A program made the translations under genes and the position numbers. DNA of 64,000 nucleotides from Zeus faber (taxonomy: Eukaryota > Chordata > Actinopteri > Zeiformes > Zeidae). Below are positions 53,510 to 64,000 of this stretch, piece by piece. The stretch is from positions 7,860,026-7,924,025 of the forward strand of contig OY482855.1 of the NCBI GenBank assembly GCA_960531495.1. Direction: 5' to 3'. The notes beneath the pieces are model-generated. The model worked only from the letters and a program-made list of their open reading frames with translations, made no database searches and was not told the DNA's origin. Position 1 is the stretch's first letter, and every line of letters starts with the position of its first letter.

Positions 53510-53952
53510 CACACACACACATGCACATGCTTTGGATGGTGGCCGGTGAAATGGTTCCTCTGCATTTAACCCATCCTGGCTTGTCCTTCCCCCGGGGCCA
53601 CAGCCAGGAGCAGTGGGCAGCATACGTGGACGCGCCCGGGGACCAGGTGATAAGTGTCCATCACTGGTCAGACGATGATGTGTGCATGTTTTTGAGGGGG
53701 GTCCTTACTGACGTGAGGTGGAGGAAACCCCATGTGAGCACGGGGAGAACATGCAAACTCCACACAGAAAGGCTCCTATTTGGGAGATAAGGAGCCTTTC
53801 TGTGTGGAGTTTGCATGTTCTCCGGGCCGTCCACGTATGCTGCCCACTGCTCCTGGCTGTGGCCCCGGAGGAAGGACAAGCCAGGATGGGTTAAATGCAG
53901 AGGAACCATTTCACCGGCCACCATCCAAAGCATGTGCATGTGTGTGTGTAGG
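53510..53952. repeat. foldback (palindromic) SINE pair
   Basis: Two copies of the 36.35-kb SINE family in inverted orientation head to head. The left arm 53510-53777 and right arm 53790-53952 are separated by a 12-nt loop. The central stem is CCACACAGAAAGGCTCCT / AGGAGCCTTTCTGTGTGG. The arms are nearly identical by eye (one mismatch noticed: CCCCCGGGG against CCTCCGGGG), but the right arm lacks about 125 bp (junction near 53823). The left arm continues outward to the SINE 3' tail (AGTCTTTATTTGTCACAC, 53463-53480). Confidence 0.88.
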
Positions 53953-54179
53953 TAGGTTGTTAAGTGAGGAGTACCTGTATTAATAAAACCCCTGCCACGT
54001 CGCAGTTCAACTGCCAGAAAGACTTAGGTCTCCCTCCCTAATCACGATTATGAGGGGAGACTCCCACTTTCTTATTTAAGGAAATAGCCTTATTTGTAAC
54101 TTGCGCAGCTTTATAAACACATTGCCTTGTTTTTGAATGACTCACACACGGCTCACATAAAGGCTCCGTTCTTTGAGGT

Positions 54180-54400
54180 AATGTGTTAAAGCTAAAAGGC
54201 TATAAAATTTGTTGTGGACGGACTTAATCGTTGCAGAAGAAATCGAGACCAATACTTTAGGTTAATAAAGTATTTAATCTTGCGCAAGAGGAGCGTTAAC
54301 AAAGCAACAGCACAATATGATACCACGGAGAGCTGAGACTTTTTATAGGCTGGAGACTCTTGTTGCATCATCTTGTTGCAACCAGCGCCTCTGGTTGGAA
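54180..54400 (-). repeat. retrovirus-type LTR remnant (family LTR-2), minus copy
   Basis: The reverse complement carries AGATTAAATACTTTATTAAC (polyadenylation-like) and GATTAAGTCCGTCCACAACA, pairing with the plus copy at 38560-38795. The match continues past the LTR end into TTTATAGC-x-TTTTA-x-CTTTAACA in both. Confidence 0.55.
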
Positions 54401-55170
54401 ACAGTTATTTGTGGTCCATATGTCCTTTTGTGACCAGTTGACAGGTAGCCACCTGCGTACATGTTGTTCCTATCAGGACACTATGTCACAATACTTTATA
54501 AGTTCAATTTAGGATACACAAAAATACAAAATTCCTATAACATAATGATTTCATTGTTTTCCATACTGTAAAGCCCGGATTACAATTCTTGTCTACTCAA
54601 CCATGTGTAAAGATAAGAATAGTCCCAGGGGGGCTTAAAAGTGTGTTGTGGTCTGTTTTAGCACAATAAGACTGTAACTCTTAACAGACTTTGACTGCTA
54701 ATTATTGTATGAGTGGCACACCAGTAGTCTTGGAATGACATCTAACCAATAGCACGCAACCTCTCATGGTATAAAGCCTCCTTCAGCAGAGGCACGGTTA
54801 TGGTAGGCTCACACCACCGGGGCTGCAACATGAAGCCAAGCAGCTCTCCTCTTGTCGCCGTAAGGTCACACCACCAGCTTTATCGTTGTGGGCCTGTTGG
54901 CTCAAAATCGACTGACTGTTGTGGGTCCGCCAAACATTTCAAACCTCTATCAAGTTCCATATTTAGTTATATAAACATTATATAGATAGATAGTGTCGTG
55001 TCTACTTATTTTTTGTACTTTGTTTACTTGGCCGAATTGAAAAGATAACTTAAATAATCTTGCCATTTGTCCCTTAAAATAAAGATTTGTCCTGGTTGAA
55101 GAAACATAAAGTGACGTCTTCTATATTTTATCGATAGTTTGTGACTTTTTCATTTAAAAAAGATAGAATG
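54400..55170. other. intron 1, no recognisable element
   Basis: AT-rich sequence with repeated TCACACCACC blocks at 54808-54875 (two copies about 60 bp apart). Nothing else named. Confidence 0.35.
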
Positions 55171-55179
55171 TAATACAGT

Positions 55180-55546
55180 GGTCCGAGTGTCCATTTTCCA
55201 AGGACCAGCACCATTGAGAGTGTATCTTCCCTCCTTTTGGCTGTCGCTCTCAGCGCTGCTCATTTGCATAAAGTTGAAACCTGCTCAACTTTCTTTGTTG
55301 CTGTGAAGATGTCAGCTCGTTGCTGATTGTCAGTCCGCTCCCTGTAGTTCAATAAAGCTGCACCCCGCTGGAAATGCATTGCAGCATGTTGCTTTGCAGC
55401 GACCAGTTGCCAGCCATGTGACCGTACCATTAAAGTGTACAGCCATTCACTGCTTTTAAAGTGTATCTGTATCTCTCTTTATTCTGCAGAATAAATTCCA
55501 TTAACAGGGTTACCTCATCGATCACACAGTGAGAATTCTCCAACAC
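55180..55546 (+). repeat. retrovirus-type LTR remnant (family LTR-1), plus copy
   Basis: TTTGCATAAAGTTG is a possible TATA region. GTTCAATAAAGCTGCACCCC and TTTATTCTGCAGAATAAATT give two polyadenylation-like signals. It ends GAGAATTCTCCAACA at 55546. Its reverse complement matches 308-470. Confidence 0.6.
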
Positions 55547-56770
55547 AACTAAATAAAACACATTCATAATTCATGTTCATTGTTTAGCAACATAATGCTG
55601 ACATCATCAATCTAACCATGTCTTGAAACTATCATGGGGAACAACGTTCTCTTCATAGCTAGCTAAAGACTATTAACATGATTTGTTAAAAACAAGCAGG
55701 CAGGCACTCACCTACTACAGTTAGATTCAGGAGCTCAACTTCACTTTCCATCTCCTGTAGACTCATATTTCAATGTTTTGGTCTCCAGATTTATTCCAGT
55801 TAACGTTGGTCTATTTATCTGAAGTTTATCTCATTTGATTGATTTATGATCTTATTTGGGTGGCAGAGGACCTACCTTTTGGCAGACTGCAAGAAAAAAA
55901 ATGCTAGAAAGGCTCGCCCCCCGGCTCTGTAATTGGAAAGTGATATTATATTCCTGATTGGATAGTCAATCTCAAGTGTTTGATGTGAAAAGTACTTGTA
56001 CTTCATATTTTGATTTGTACTTGTAGATTTGATTCGTAACAGTAACCTTGGGATTCCCACATATAATTGAGTTCTGTGTGAACAGGTAGATGTGTTACTA
56101 AAAAACCTGATGTGTAACTGCAAAATGTTTTAGTACATCTATTTCCTCAGAATCTTTTTACACAAAATTTTGCATCTTTGAATGTATTCATACCTGAATA
56201 TTTTCAAACACTCAGGTATGTGATACACAACTACAATACATTTGACATTTGATTTAATTTCATACAAAAGCAGATATTTATTTACCTTACTTGACTTTGC
56301 AAATACCAAATAGACGGATTAGAATTGAAAGAGTGAAATGTTGTACATTAGGCGTGACTGAGGACTCAAGCCTAGATGTGCATAATCTAATTATATAAGC
56401 GTAAAATTTTCCAATCAATATGTTTGACCCATTGACCGAGCAGTTTCTTTGTTTGTCTCATATCCCGCCTTTGACTTTTTTGCAGTTGCTTACATAAAGT
56501 CCTCACCTCAAAAGCACTTTGGCTACCTTCTATTAAAAGGCATTACAAAAAGTATAGCTAGCTATCTACTCGCTATCTGAAGAGCACATCTGAGTGTGCA
56601 TGCATGCACGTTGGGTCAGTTGTTGGAACATGTATTGATTGATAGTTTGCAAAATTAAATTTTAGCTCCAAATGCAGGTCCAATTTTAAAGTACCTTGTG
56701 CCACATACCTGAACAGCAGGCGCATTGTGCTAATATTGTTTTGACCGTCGCATTAATGTCTTAGTCTTAA

Positions 56771-57020
56771 AGGGGCATTAGATCAGGAGGTATAGCAGGT
56801 CGTCTAATGATCGCAAGGTTTCCATTTTGTTCCCCTGCTCCTCCTGGAAGCGTACTGTGTGCTTAAGTGTCCTTAAGCAAGACACTTAACCCCATAACTG
56901 TTCTTGTTTTGCTGGTGTGCACCTTGCGCTGCAGACGCAATCCATGCATGAAGGTATGCAATGTAAAGCACTTTGAGGAATATGACAAGAGAAGCGCTAT
57001 ATAAAGGCACCCCATTTACC
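56771..57020 (+). mobile_element. SINE with conserved fish 3' tail
   Basis: A tRNA-like head (AGATCAGGAGGTATAGCAGG, decayed), then the core AAGTGTCCTTAAGCAAGACA followed by CTTAACCCC, and the tail TGTAAAGCACTTTGAGGAAT, then GAGAAGCGCTATATAAAGGC and CCCATTTACC. The AAGCGCTATATAAA-x-x-CCATTTACC end is a widespread teleost SINE tail. Confidence 0.7.
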
Positions 57021-57191
57021 AAACAGAATGCGCAAACAGTCATATATCAACTCACCAATCAAATACATTTTATCTTGAAGACAGAGATTCAACACGTATG
57101 TTTTAATAACTTAACTTTTTATGCAGGGGATGTTGTGTCTATTGTATTACTGTGGTTCATTGTGTAACTTTTGAGAAATAAATCAACCTAA

Positions 57192-57412
57192 GTCATTACA
57201 TTACATTACATTTAGTCATTTAGCAGACGCTTTTATCCAAAGCGACTTACAATTGTTCAAACACTGACGGACGCAGCCATCAGGAGCAATTAGGGGTTAA
57301 GTGTCTTGCTCAAGGACACTACAGCATGCTAGCAGGAGGAGCCTGGGATCGAACCAGCAATCTTTGGATCACTAGACCACCAGCTCTACCTCCTGAGCTA
57401 CCATCCCCGTCC
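57192..57412 (-). mobile_element. tRNA-derived SINE with L2 tail
   Basis: On minus it has an RNA polymerase III box A (TAGCTCAGGAGGTAGAGC, plus 57384-57401) and box B (GGTTCGATCCC, plus 57345-57355), the same core as the neighbouring SINE (AGTGTCCTTGAGCAAGACAC), and the tail TTGTAAGTCGCTTTGGATAA, then AAGCGTCTGCTAAATGAC shared with the L2 at 15 kb. SINEs borrow the LINE tail to be recognised by its reverse transcriptase. It ends in (ATGTA)n at 57192. Confidence 0.82.
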
Positions 57413-57419
57413 CCAAGTC

Positions 57420-57958
57420 ATATGCCCCTGTGGTGGAATTTTACCGCTGCATGCTTGTAAATATATATTATGTTACCCAGGAGGGAGACAAATAATTAAT
57501 GAATTTATTCCACAACAACTTCAGTCTTGGTCGAAGTATTTTTTAATGTGGTTTCAAACACAGGGAAAACAATGCTTCTCTCTGGAGTGGCAACTAAGCT
57601 CTGCAACGATAAGTAGGGGTCGGCAGTTTTAAAAGTTACATACACAGGTCATGACCGTGTTAAAACAATGCAAAACCTTGTTCTTGCAGTTAACTTGATC
57701 AAAGAATGTCTAGCTGATCTTGACAACAGAGATAAGGTGCAGTTTCCATAGGATTTGTCGCTTGAGCCAGTTCTGTGCCGCAGGTACACAGCATTTGGTT
57801 TCGACAATGTTCAGTTTGCGCTTAGCCATGCCAAAAGTTATACAAAGGTAAAAGATATTCCTTGTTATTTAATAGATAGCTTATTGATGATAGCAACATC
57901 GCTGACTATTCCAAGGTGATATCAAATAATTGCTATCACACTTCTATCTCGCATGCAG
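57420..57958. other. end of SLC6 intron 1, no element recognised
   Basis: AT-rich sequence running into the polypyrimidine/AG acceptor of exon 2. Confidence 0.5.
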
Positions 57959-58093
57959 GTGTGTTCCTGGTGCCCTACTGTTTCTTTGCTGTGCTATGTG
58001 GCGCGCCCCTGTTCCTGCTGGAGACTGTGATGGGCCAGTACACCCAAGAGGGAACCATCACCTGCTGGAGGAAGCTATGCCCCCTTGCGCAGG
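57959..58093 (+). CDS. SLC6-family transporter, coding exon 2 (TM2)
   Basis: Second coding exon, 135 bp, joined to exon 1 across a 32.1-kb intron. The acceptor is ...CGCATGCAG|GT; the shared codon completes the third Gly of NGGG and reading continues as VFLVPYCFFAVLCGAP. It encodes TM2, including LETVMGQYTQEG (family consensus LETALGQYTSQG) and the intracellular-loop-1 segment TCWRKLCPLAQG. The Glu-x3-Gly-Gln-Tyr motif is near-universal in SLC6. The donor G|GTACAG is in phase 1 and fits exon 3. There are no stops or frameshifts, and substitutions such as Val-Met for Ala-Leu are conservative, so the exon looks under selection. Confidence 0.93.
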
Positions 58094-58437
58094 GTACAGA
58101 CATAATTAAAATTGTCAAAATATATAATAAGTCTCACTCGCCAGAATGCAGAACTTGAAAAGGACAAATTATGGACATATTGTGAAAAAGTAGAAACCTA
58201 TTGGAACTTGACCTACATATAAAGCAAACAAAATGCCTCGATGAATCTAAAATATAACTAATTAAAAACGATTCATGAAGATCCTTGAAGTTTTGAAATT
58301 CAAAAGTACATCTGATGCTTCAGTAATAATGCATGTTATACCTTGAGTCTACTATTAGAGAATTTTGTTCTAGAGCAAGGTTGCATAGGATATCTTTTCA
58401 AGTTTATTCTGGCTGTTATGACTGACTCTTGTTCTAG

Positions 58438-58575
58438 GCATTGGCTACGCCATCATCGTGATCCAAGTCTTTTCCACCATTTATGAGATTGTCCTGGCAT
58501 GGTCCCTCTTCTACCTCGTCAACTCGTTCCGGTCCAAGCTGCCCTGGTCCACATGCGGCAACTACTGGAATACAG
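58438..58575 (+). CDS. SLC6-family transporter, coding exon 3 (TM3, start of extracellular loop 2)
   Basis: Third coding exon, 138 bp, acceptor TTGTTCTAG|GC, donor ACAG|GTCAGC, phase 1 on both sides. It encodes GIGYAIIVIQVFST, TM3 (IYEIVLAWSLFYLVNSF) and the beginning of the large second extracellular loop (LPWSTCGNYWNT). Tyr104, six residues before the TM3 Trp, matches the conserved substrate-site tyrosine of the family (GAT1 Tyr140, SERT Tyr176). The next residue is Glu105, where relatives have Ile or Asn, an acidic residue inside a membrane helix. Cys128 is the first of the two loop-2 cysteines that form the family disulfide. Confidence 0.93.
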
Positions 58576-58599
58576 GTCAGCCTTAAGATGAGACAGGGA

Positions 58600-58850
58600 A
58601 AGCCTTTGGAGTTGAAGCCTATTGGGGAGGCAAAGGAGGTAAGGCTGGAAGGTAGCAAAGCGTTGACCAGGTAGGCGATAAGGATTTAAGTGAGCAAAGT
58701 GTTAGGGAGGTAGAAGGTAGGGATGGAGGGGAGCAGAGCATTGGGGAGGTAGAAAGCAGGGATGGTAGGGAGCAAAGCGTTGAGGATGCAGGAAATAGGA
58801 TGTACAGGGCAAAACATGGGGGAGCTAGGAGATAGGATGGATAGGTGTTG
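58600..58850. repeat. degenerate minisatellite in SLC6 intron 3
   Basis: About five purine-rich units of 40-50 bp based on GAGCAAAGCGTTGGGGAGGT plus AGAAGGTAGGGATG. It follows the exon 3 donor almost immediately and takes up nearly half of the intron. Confidence 0.75.
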
Positions 58851-59133
58851 GGGATTCAACGATACATCGATTAAGGCAGAAGTGTATGACATAGTGAAAT
58901 TATGCTCTGCAAAGAAAAATGGCAGCAAGAGAGTATGGAATACTTGCATTATGTGGAGTCCACGGTCACTTAAAAAAACAACTGTAAATTGGTGCCAATT
59001 GATTAATCCCCGGACTGCAATTTTGGGTTCTGAAGTGCAGTATCTATGCAGGTGGGCTAAACATGGTGAGCTAAAGGAAGCCTTTTTTTAACTTGAGTGA
59101 GGCACTCACCAGTTCTTGTTATTCTGGCTTCAG

Positions 59134-59245
59134 ATGCATGTGTGGAGTTCACCTCTTCAAACATGACCACTGAAAATGTTCGTAACCTGCCAATCAACTG
59201 GACATCTGAAAGTGTGACCAGCTCTGCAGCTGCAGAATTCTGGGA
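59134..59245 (+). CDS. SLC6-family transporter, coding exon 4 (extracellular loop 2)
   Basis: Fourth coding exon, 112 bp, acceptor CTGGCTTCAG|AT, donor GGGA|GTAAGT, ending in phase 2. The joined codon gives Asp135 followed by ACVEF, so Cys137 is spaced C-x8-C from Cys128 as in the whole family. The rest is the variable glycosylated loop, with sequons at N144 (NMT) and N156 (NWT), and it ends in AEFWE, the conserved start of the segment before TM4 (EFWERRVL-type in relatives). Exons 1-4 give about 172 codons, roughly the first 28% of a family-length protein. I found no continuation before the right edge, so the next exon (TM4 onward) must lie outside. Confidence 0.9.
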
Positions 59246-59318
59246 GTAAGTAAATGCTGAAATGTTTCACTGCCTCAGAAACAAGAAGTGTAACAGAGTG
59301 CCCAAGTTGCAAAGTTTG

Positions 59319-59727
59319 TAAAGGGGACCTATCATGCAAAACTCATTTTTTCAGTGCCTGTGCACATACATGTGGGTCTCTGATGGGCCTACTAACACAG
59401 TTATTGTTCAAAAAAGGCAACCGAGTCAGTTTTTGTGAGCTATCTGTTTCAGAAAACATGTCCTGAGACGAGCGGTTCAGCTTTGAGTCTCAGTACTACG
59501 TAGGGTTGAGACTCGGTGGAATAAGAATCGCCCTCCATCTGAGAAACTCCACCCACTGCTGGAGCGCAACTGGACCCGCTAGCATCGAAGCTAAGAGCTA
59601 AGCATGGGAACTGCTCTGTTGTTGGCTTAGAGACCAGCACAGATGTTCTAAAAGAAAGAGGAATTAATACCAACTGTCAATGACAAAACTGCAGACAGTG
59701 GAAATGTAAGTATTTGCTGTGGGTTTT

Positions 59728-59763
<36 letters not shown>

Positions 59764-60290
59764 GTTTTGACTGTGTATTGCTGTGGCATGTGTTCCGCTC
59801 TGCGTTTCTTCAAACAACACCATCGATTAATTTATTTTCCAATGTTTCCGTAAACAAAAAGCCCCAAGCACACTGGTGCTCCAAGCTCTACGCTGCTCCT
59901 GGACACCGTGGTGAAACTCGGACCAAGCTTTTAAATTAGGCCTTGTAGATCTTGGATGAGTAAAGATTCAGCTACTGGATTGGTTATTTCTCACCTCAAA
60001 TTTGTCCAGAAGCACATTTTGGTGGACTGATAAGGTGAAAACAGTGAATGTATATGTACTTCATACAACTGAACCTGGAGTAAAGCTCAAACTCCATTGG
60101 CTCACAGAATGCAGGGCCTCTGGAGGGTGGCTCCTCCCCCTTAAACAGAGTATCAGGAACACGATGGATTTAGAGACATGTTTAGAATGCATCATCAGAA
60201 TGGTGTTTTCAGCAATAAAAATTCAAAAACATGTTTTGAGAATCTCGGAAACCTATTTTAACTTGTGTAAAAAGGAGCATAATACATTGC
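59319..60290. mobile_element. MITE-like repeat
   Basis: The left edge AAAGGGGACCTATCATGCAA resembles the terminal motif of common fish non-autonomous DNA elements. About 970 bp later GTAAAAAGGAGCATAATAC is a decayed inverse of it. The interior has no coding potential. The inverted repeat is imperfect, so the call is tentative. Confidence 0.35.
59732..59762. repeat. (GT)n microsatellite
   Basis: TG dinucleotide run of about 31 bp. Confidence 0.95.
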
Positions 60291-60299
60291 CAGCTCATT

Positions 60300-61151
<852 letters not shown>

Positions 61152-61737
61152 TAATCCGGCTGTTGCATCCGGTATTTCTTCATGTTTTAATTTTAAAAGG
61201 GATCTAGGAAGTTTTGAGTTTGTAGACTATTAACTGGATAATGTAGAGCAGATCAGAAAACAATCGGAGGTTTCATACCTTATAAACAGGGGGAATAAAG
61301 ATAAGATAAACCTTTCCCCTTGCATCTACATAAACAAATAATGTTAATTAAAAATCGGAGAATTATACGTTTACGATATTAGATATACAGTAAATAGGGC
61401 TGCACGATTATTTGGCTGAATATTGTGGTCACGATTATTTAGGATTTTCATCCATTCATCTATTTCAAATGAATGGGGGATGAATGGATGAATCCATTCA
61501 TGGGTTCCGCTAACGTGGAGAGAATTTTTCCGCTGGTGGCAGAAAAAGCCGCGTCTGCATGCTGCTGAATGTCATAAAAATATACTGTATATGCACCACA
61601 TCTGCATCATATCGCCACATATCAATGTTTTTCAACCTACTAATAGTTTTACGATTGTTATAAATCATTTTCATACATATTGTATTTTAATTCTGGCCCT
61701 AATAGGTAATAATAACAGGTCTTAATAATAGTTATTT

Positions 61738-64000
61738 GTGACATTGCGCCACCCGTTGTGGCTGCCTGCACAGGCGCTCGGCCTTGATTATGCACATTTT
61801 ATTTTTTTTTATCCGTTTTATATTACTATGTCCGCCAAAAACTCATCGGCAGCTATCTCCTACAGCCGCAACGCACTTGTGGATATAAAGATTTCCCTGA
61901 AATATCAACTTTGGGATTTTTTATCCACGGATCCAGAGTGGCCCCTGGAAATGTTATGCATCAAAGCTTTCAACAACAACGGAGCCGCTGTTCCCCGGGT
62001 GGGCCCACGGAGGATCCACCGCGGTAAGCGCGGCAGCATTCGGGTCAGAATGAGGACGCAAACTTACCGTCCACCTCTGCCAAGCATCATTCTTGCTAAT
62101 GTCCAGTCCCCGAAGAACAAGATGGACCTTCCAGCGAGGGTTGCATTCCAAAAGGATACGAGAAATTGTTGTGTCAAACATGGCTGAACCGGCTGGTGCC
62201 GGATGAAGCCATTTGTCCAGCCCAGTCTATCTCTGTGTTCCGCACTGACTTCAAAACAAACATTCTGATGCGGCTGTGGTGGCAGCTGGGGACTTTAACA
62301 GGGCGAACCTTAACAAAGTTCTGCCTATTTTACATCAACGCAAAACGTGAGCCACCAGGGGAGACAGAACTTTGGGCCACTTTTACACATTGTACAAGAA
62401 CGTCTCGCTACCTGCTTTCGGGAACAAGCGGCAGTCGTACCGATCAAAGACCGCGCTCCAGGACGCTCTTACTGACGTCAGTGTGTTTACGGAAGTAGCT
62501 ACGAGCTTCGTAGCCACATTAGTGGACAGCATCGTCCCCAGGTTGAAAGTTCGGATATTTCCAAACCAGAAAGCGTGGGTCGATAAATCCAGCCGCGGCG
62601 CTTTGAATGTTCGCACGGCCGCTTACAACGACGGTCTTGTATCCGGAAATATGGACAGTTACAAAGCGGCGTCGTACAATCTGCGGAGGGCGGTGAAGGA
62701 CGCAAACGGACATACGGGGATAGAGTGGAGCGACCGATGGAGCAACGGGACACCAGACGCTTGTGACAGGGGCTGCGGACTATAACGAACTACAACAGCA
62801 GCTCCTCTCCAGCCACGAGTGTGGACGCCTCCCTAGCCAACGAATTGAACTCCCAATTTTGCGCGGTTTGAGTCTGGCAACAACACCGCTAGCTCGCCAG
62901 CTCATTGGAATTACACCGCTGAGGATGAGCGCGCACTCCGTGTCAGAGCATGATGCCAGGAGGGCTTTCATGCGTGTGAACACAAGCAGGAAAGGCATAT
63001 CTGGGTGGAACTACCCTCCCCTCCCTGCAGGACTTATACACCAGGAGGTGTAGTAGCAGAGCCCGCAGGATCATGAAGGATCCTCACCACCCCAACAACG
63101 GACTGTTCCAGCTGTTGCAGTCGGGCAAGCGCCTCCGCAGCTACACAGCGAGAACAGAGAGAGTGAGACGGAGTTTCTTCCCGCAAGCCATAAGAACTGT
63201 CAATGCTGAACTAACCAGGGGTCCTCACTGAGCCACACCCATAGGCTCCACTACCTTACTGTACTGTATGTAGCATACTGTACTGCAAGTTACTGCATCA
63301 CTGTTCTGGGTTACTGCATACTGCTTTGTATTGCTGTTCTGTTCGGTGTTACTGTACTGCTGTGTCATACTGCTGTATACTGTACTGTATATCTCCATAC
63401 ACACTTTATTTACATGCACTTTACTGCACATATCTGTAAATACAAATAGCCTATCCCATATACATAACTCTGTTCCCCTCTATTTTGTACCCCCACTTTG
63501 TATTATCTTTTTGAGTCTTATTTTATTTTTATTTTATTTGATTTATATTATTCTATTCACTGACTGCATTACATTTTAGGAATCAGTTAGTTTCAGTTAG
63601 TTAGATAGGTAGTAATTTTGTTAGCTATTATGTTAGCTTTAAGGCAGTGAAGATGCAGTATCTCTTCTGCTATTTTGTTGCACTGTTACTAAGAAAAATG
63701 TATAATTGTTTTATTTTAGATTTTGATTTGGAGCGAAGCTGGAGTGCGTGTGCCAAAGTTTTGTTGTTTTTTTTATTGTAAAGTTTGTTGTAATTTTCTA
63801 TTTGAGTGTTTGAATGTTAAGTTTATATAATGTAAAACTGGTCTGATATTTATTTTGTTCCATGTAGCACTGAAGGGAAAAATACTATACGATCACAGAT
63901 ATTTGTTTAAATTGTAATATTCAGTCCTAGCTCCTGGAATTTGACAGCCCGTCTGTTGGGGACTATGGTATTGAAAGCTGAACTTGAACTTGAACTTGAA
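61738..64000 (+). mobile_element. LINE copy 2 of the 11.5-kb family, running off the window
   Basis: ORF start region (MSAKNSSAAISYSRNALVDI, RPPLPSIILANVQSPKNKMD = first endonuclease strand), then deletions that skip the endonuclease core. The linker resumes (SDVSxFTEVAT-type, VRIFPNQKAWVDKSSRGALN, AAYNDGLVSGNMDSYKAASY) and so does the RT entry (SLANELNSQFCA, DARRAFMRVNTSRKGISG). A jump then leads to the C-terminus (FQLLQSGKRLRSYTARTERV, RRSFFPQAIRTVNAELTRG). The 3' UTR (63225 on) has the TACTGTACTGTATGTAGCAT block shared with 12830-12860, and the window ends in (CTTGAA)n at about 63973-64000, a typical LINE tail. Confidence 0.8.
62372..63053 (+). pseudogene. LINE copy 2, linker and RT entry
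   Basis: 62372-62785 and 62763-63053 are two frames of the region between endonuclease and reverse transcriptase. 62372-62785 carries EVATSFVATLVDSIVPRLKV and KAWVDKSSRGALNVRTAAYN. 62763-63053 carries RRAFMRVNTSRKGISG, where the family has RKAAGPDGISG; the loss of AAGPD marks a small deletion. No palm domain follows. Confidence 0.7.

Larger units (their letters stand above)
25817..57958 (+). other. SLC6 intron 1, 32.1 kb, filled with mobile elements
   Basis: Bounded by a GTGAGT donor and a pyrimidine-rich CAG acceptor, both in phase 1. It holds, in order, an esterase-ORF1 LINE, retrovirus-like pieces, repeat unit copy C with a Tc1, a Gypsy LTR, SINEs, an L1/Gypsy nest, a Tc1, a DIRS/LINE nest, a foldback SINE and LTR pieces. 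I saw no additional SLC6-like exon inside it. The next two introns are short (344 and 558 bp). Confidence 0.85.

Noticed and set aside
53521-53939. Two 90-residue open frames with the same protein on opposite strands
   Set aside because: The same peptide (beginning MHMLWMVAGEMVPLHLTHPG) is produced from both arms of the SINE palindrome. It is translation of a SINE, not a gene pair.
57345-57401. tRNA-like sequence with box A and box B
   Set aside because: The acceptor and anticodon stems do not close into a functional tRNA, and the sequence continues into a SINE core and L2 tail, so it is a SINE head rather than a tRNA gene.

Overview
The window reads as nuclear DNA of a teleost fish. It contains the first exons of a vertebrate solute carrier 6 (SLC6) neurotransmitter/osmolyte-type transporter with canonical GT-AG introns. 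Almost everything else is made of mobile-element families typical of fish: Tc1-like DNA transposons, L2-, L1-, RTE-like and REL-endonuclease LINEs, a DIRS element, chromodomain Ty3/Gypsy elements, retrovirus-like LTR remnants, and tRNA-derived SINEs with the L2-type tail. There is no operon-like gene packing, and long (AT)n, (GA)n and (GT)n microsatellites are common. All identification is by reading motifs; no search was run.

Layout. 0-24.5 kb is intergenic: an LTR remnant and a decayed non-coding repeat unit (copy A, 0.3-2.4 kb); a solo LTR and a gutted Gypsy element (4.5-6.2 kb); an RTE-like LINE (7.0-8.75 kb); retrovirus-like integrase scraps (9.6-10 kb); a GC-rich repeat (10.9-11.3 kb); a LINE with endonuclease but no reverse-transcriptase palm (11.5-13 kb); a nearly complete but frameshifted L2 (15.0-18.2 kb); then repeat unit copy B (18.3-23.3 kb) with a LINE fragment inside it and a Tc1 element inside that.

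The gene. SLC6 coding exon 1 is at 25687-25816 and exons 2-4 at 57959-58093, 58438-58575 and 59134-59245, all on + and in one unbroken frame of about 172 codons. It covers TM1, TM2, TM3 and the start of the large second extracellular loop; the rest of the roughly 600-residue protein lies beyond the right edge. Intron 1 is 32.1 kb and is a mobile-element graveyard: an esterase-ORF1 LINE (27.3-28.7 kb), repeat unit copy C with a deleted Tc1 (30.6-34.8 kb), a Gypsy LTR piece, a SINE, LTR pieces, an L1 split by a Gypsy element (40.2-46.6 kb), a third Tc1 (46.6-48.1 kb), a DIRS element split by a REL-endonuclease LINE (48.7-53.2 kb), a foldback SINE palindrome (53.5-53.95 kb), two more LTR pieces and two SINEs. 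Downstream of exon 4 are a MITE-like repeat and a second copy of the 11.5-kb LINE family running off the right edge.

No element looks autonomous as written: every transposase, reverse transcriptase or integrase I could follow has stops, frameshifts or missing catalytic segments. The most interesting biology is (i) the SLC6 transporter, whose TM1 and TM3 carry unusual residues next to the substrate site, (ii) the multilevel nesting, which gives a relative insertion chronology, (iii) the near-perfect SINE inverted repeat, and (iv) a three-copy, several-kilobase non-coding repeat unit I cannot assign to a family. I see no CRISPR, operon or bacterial-type system.
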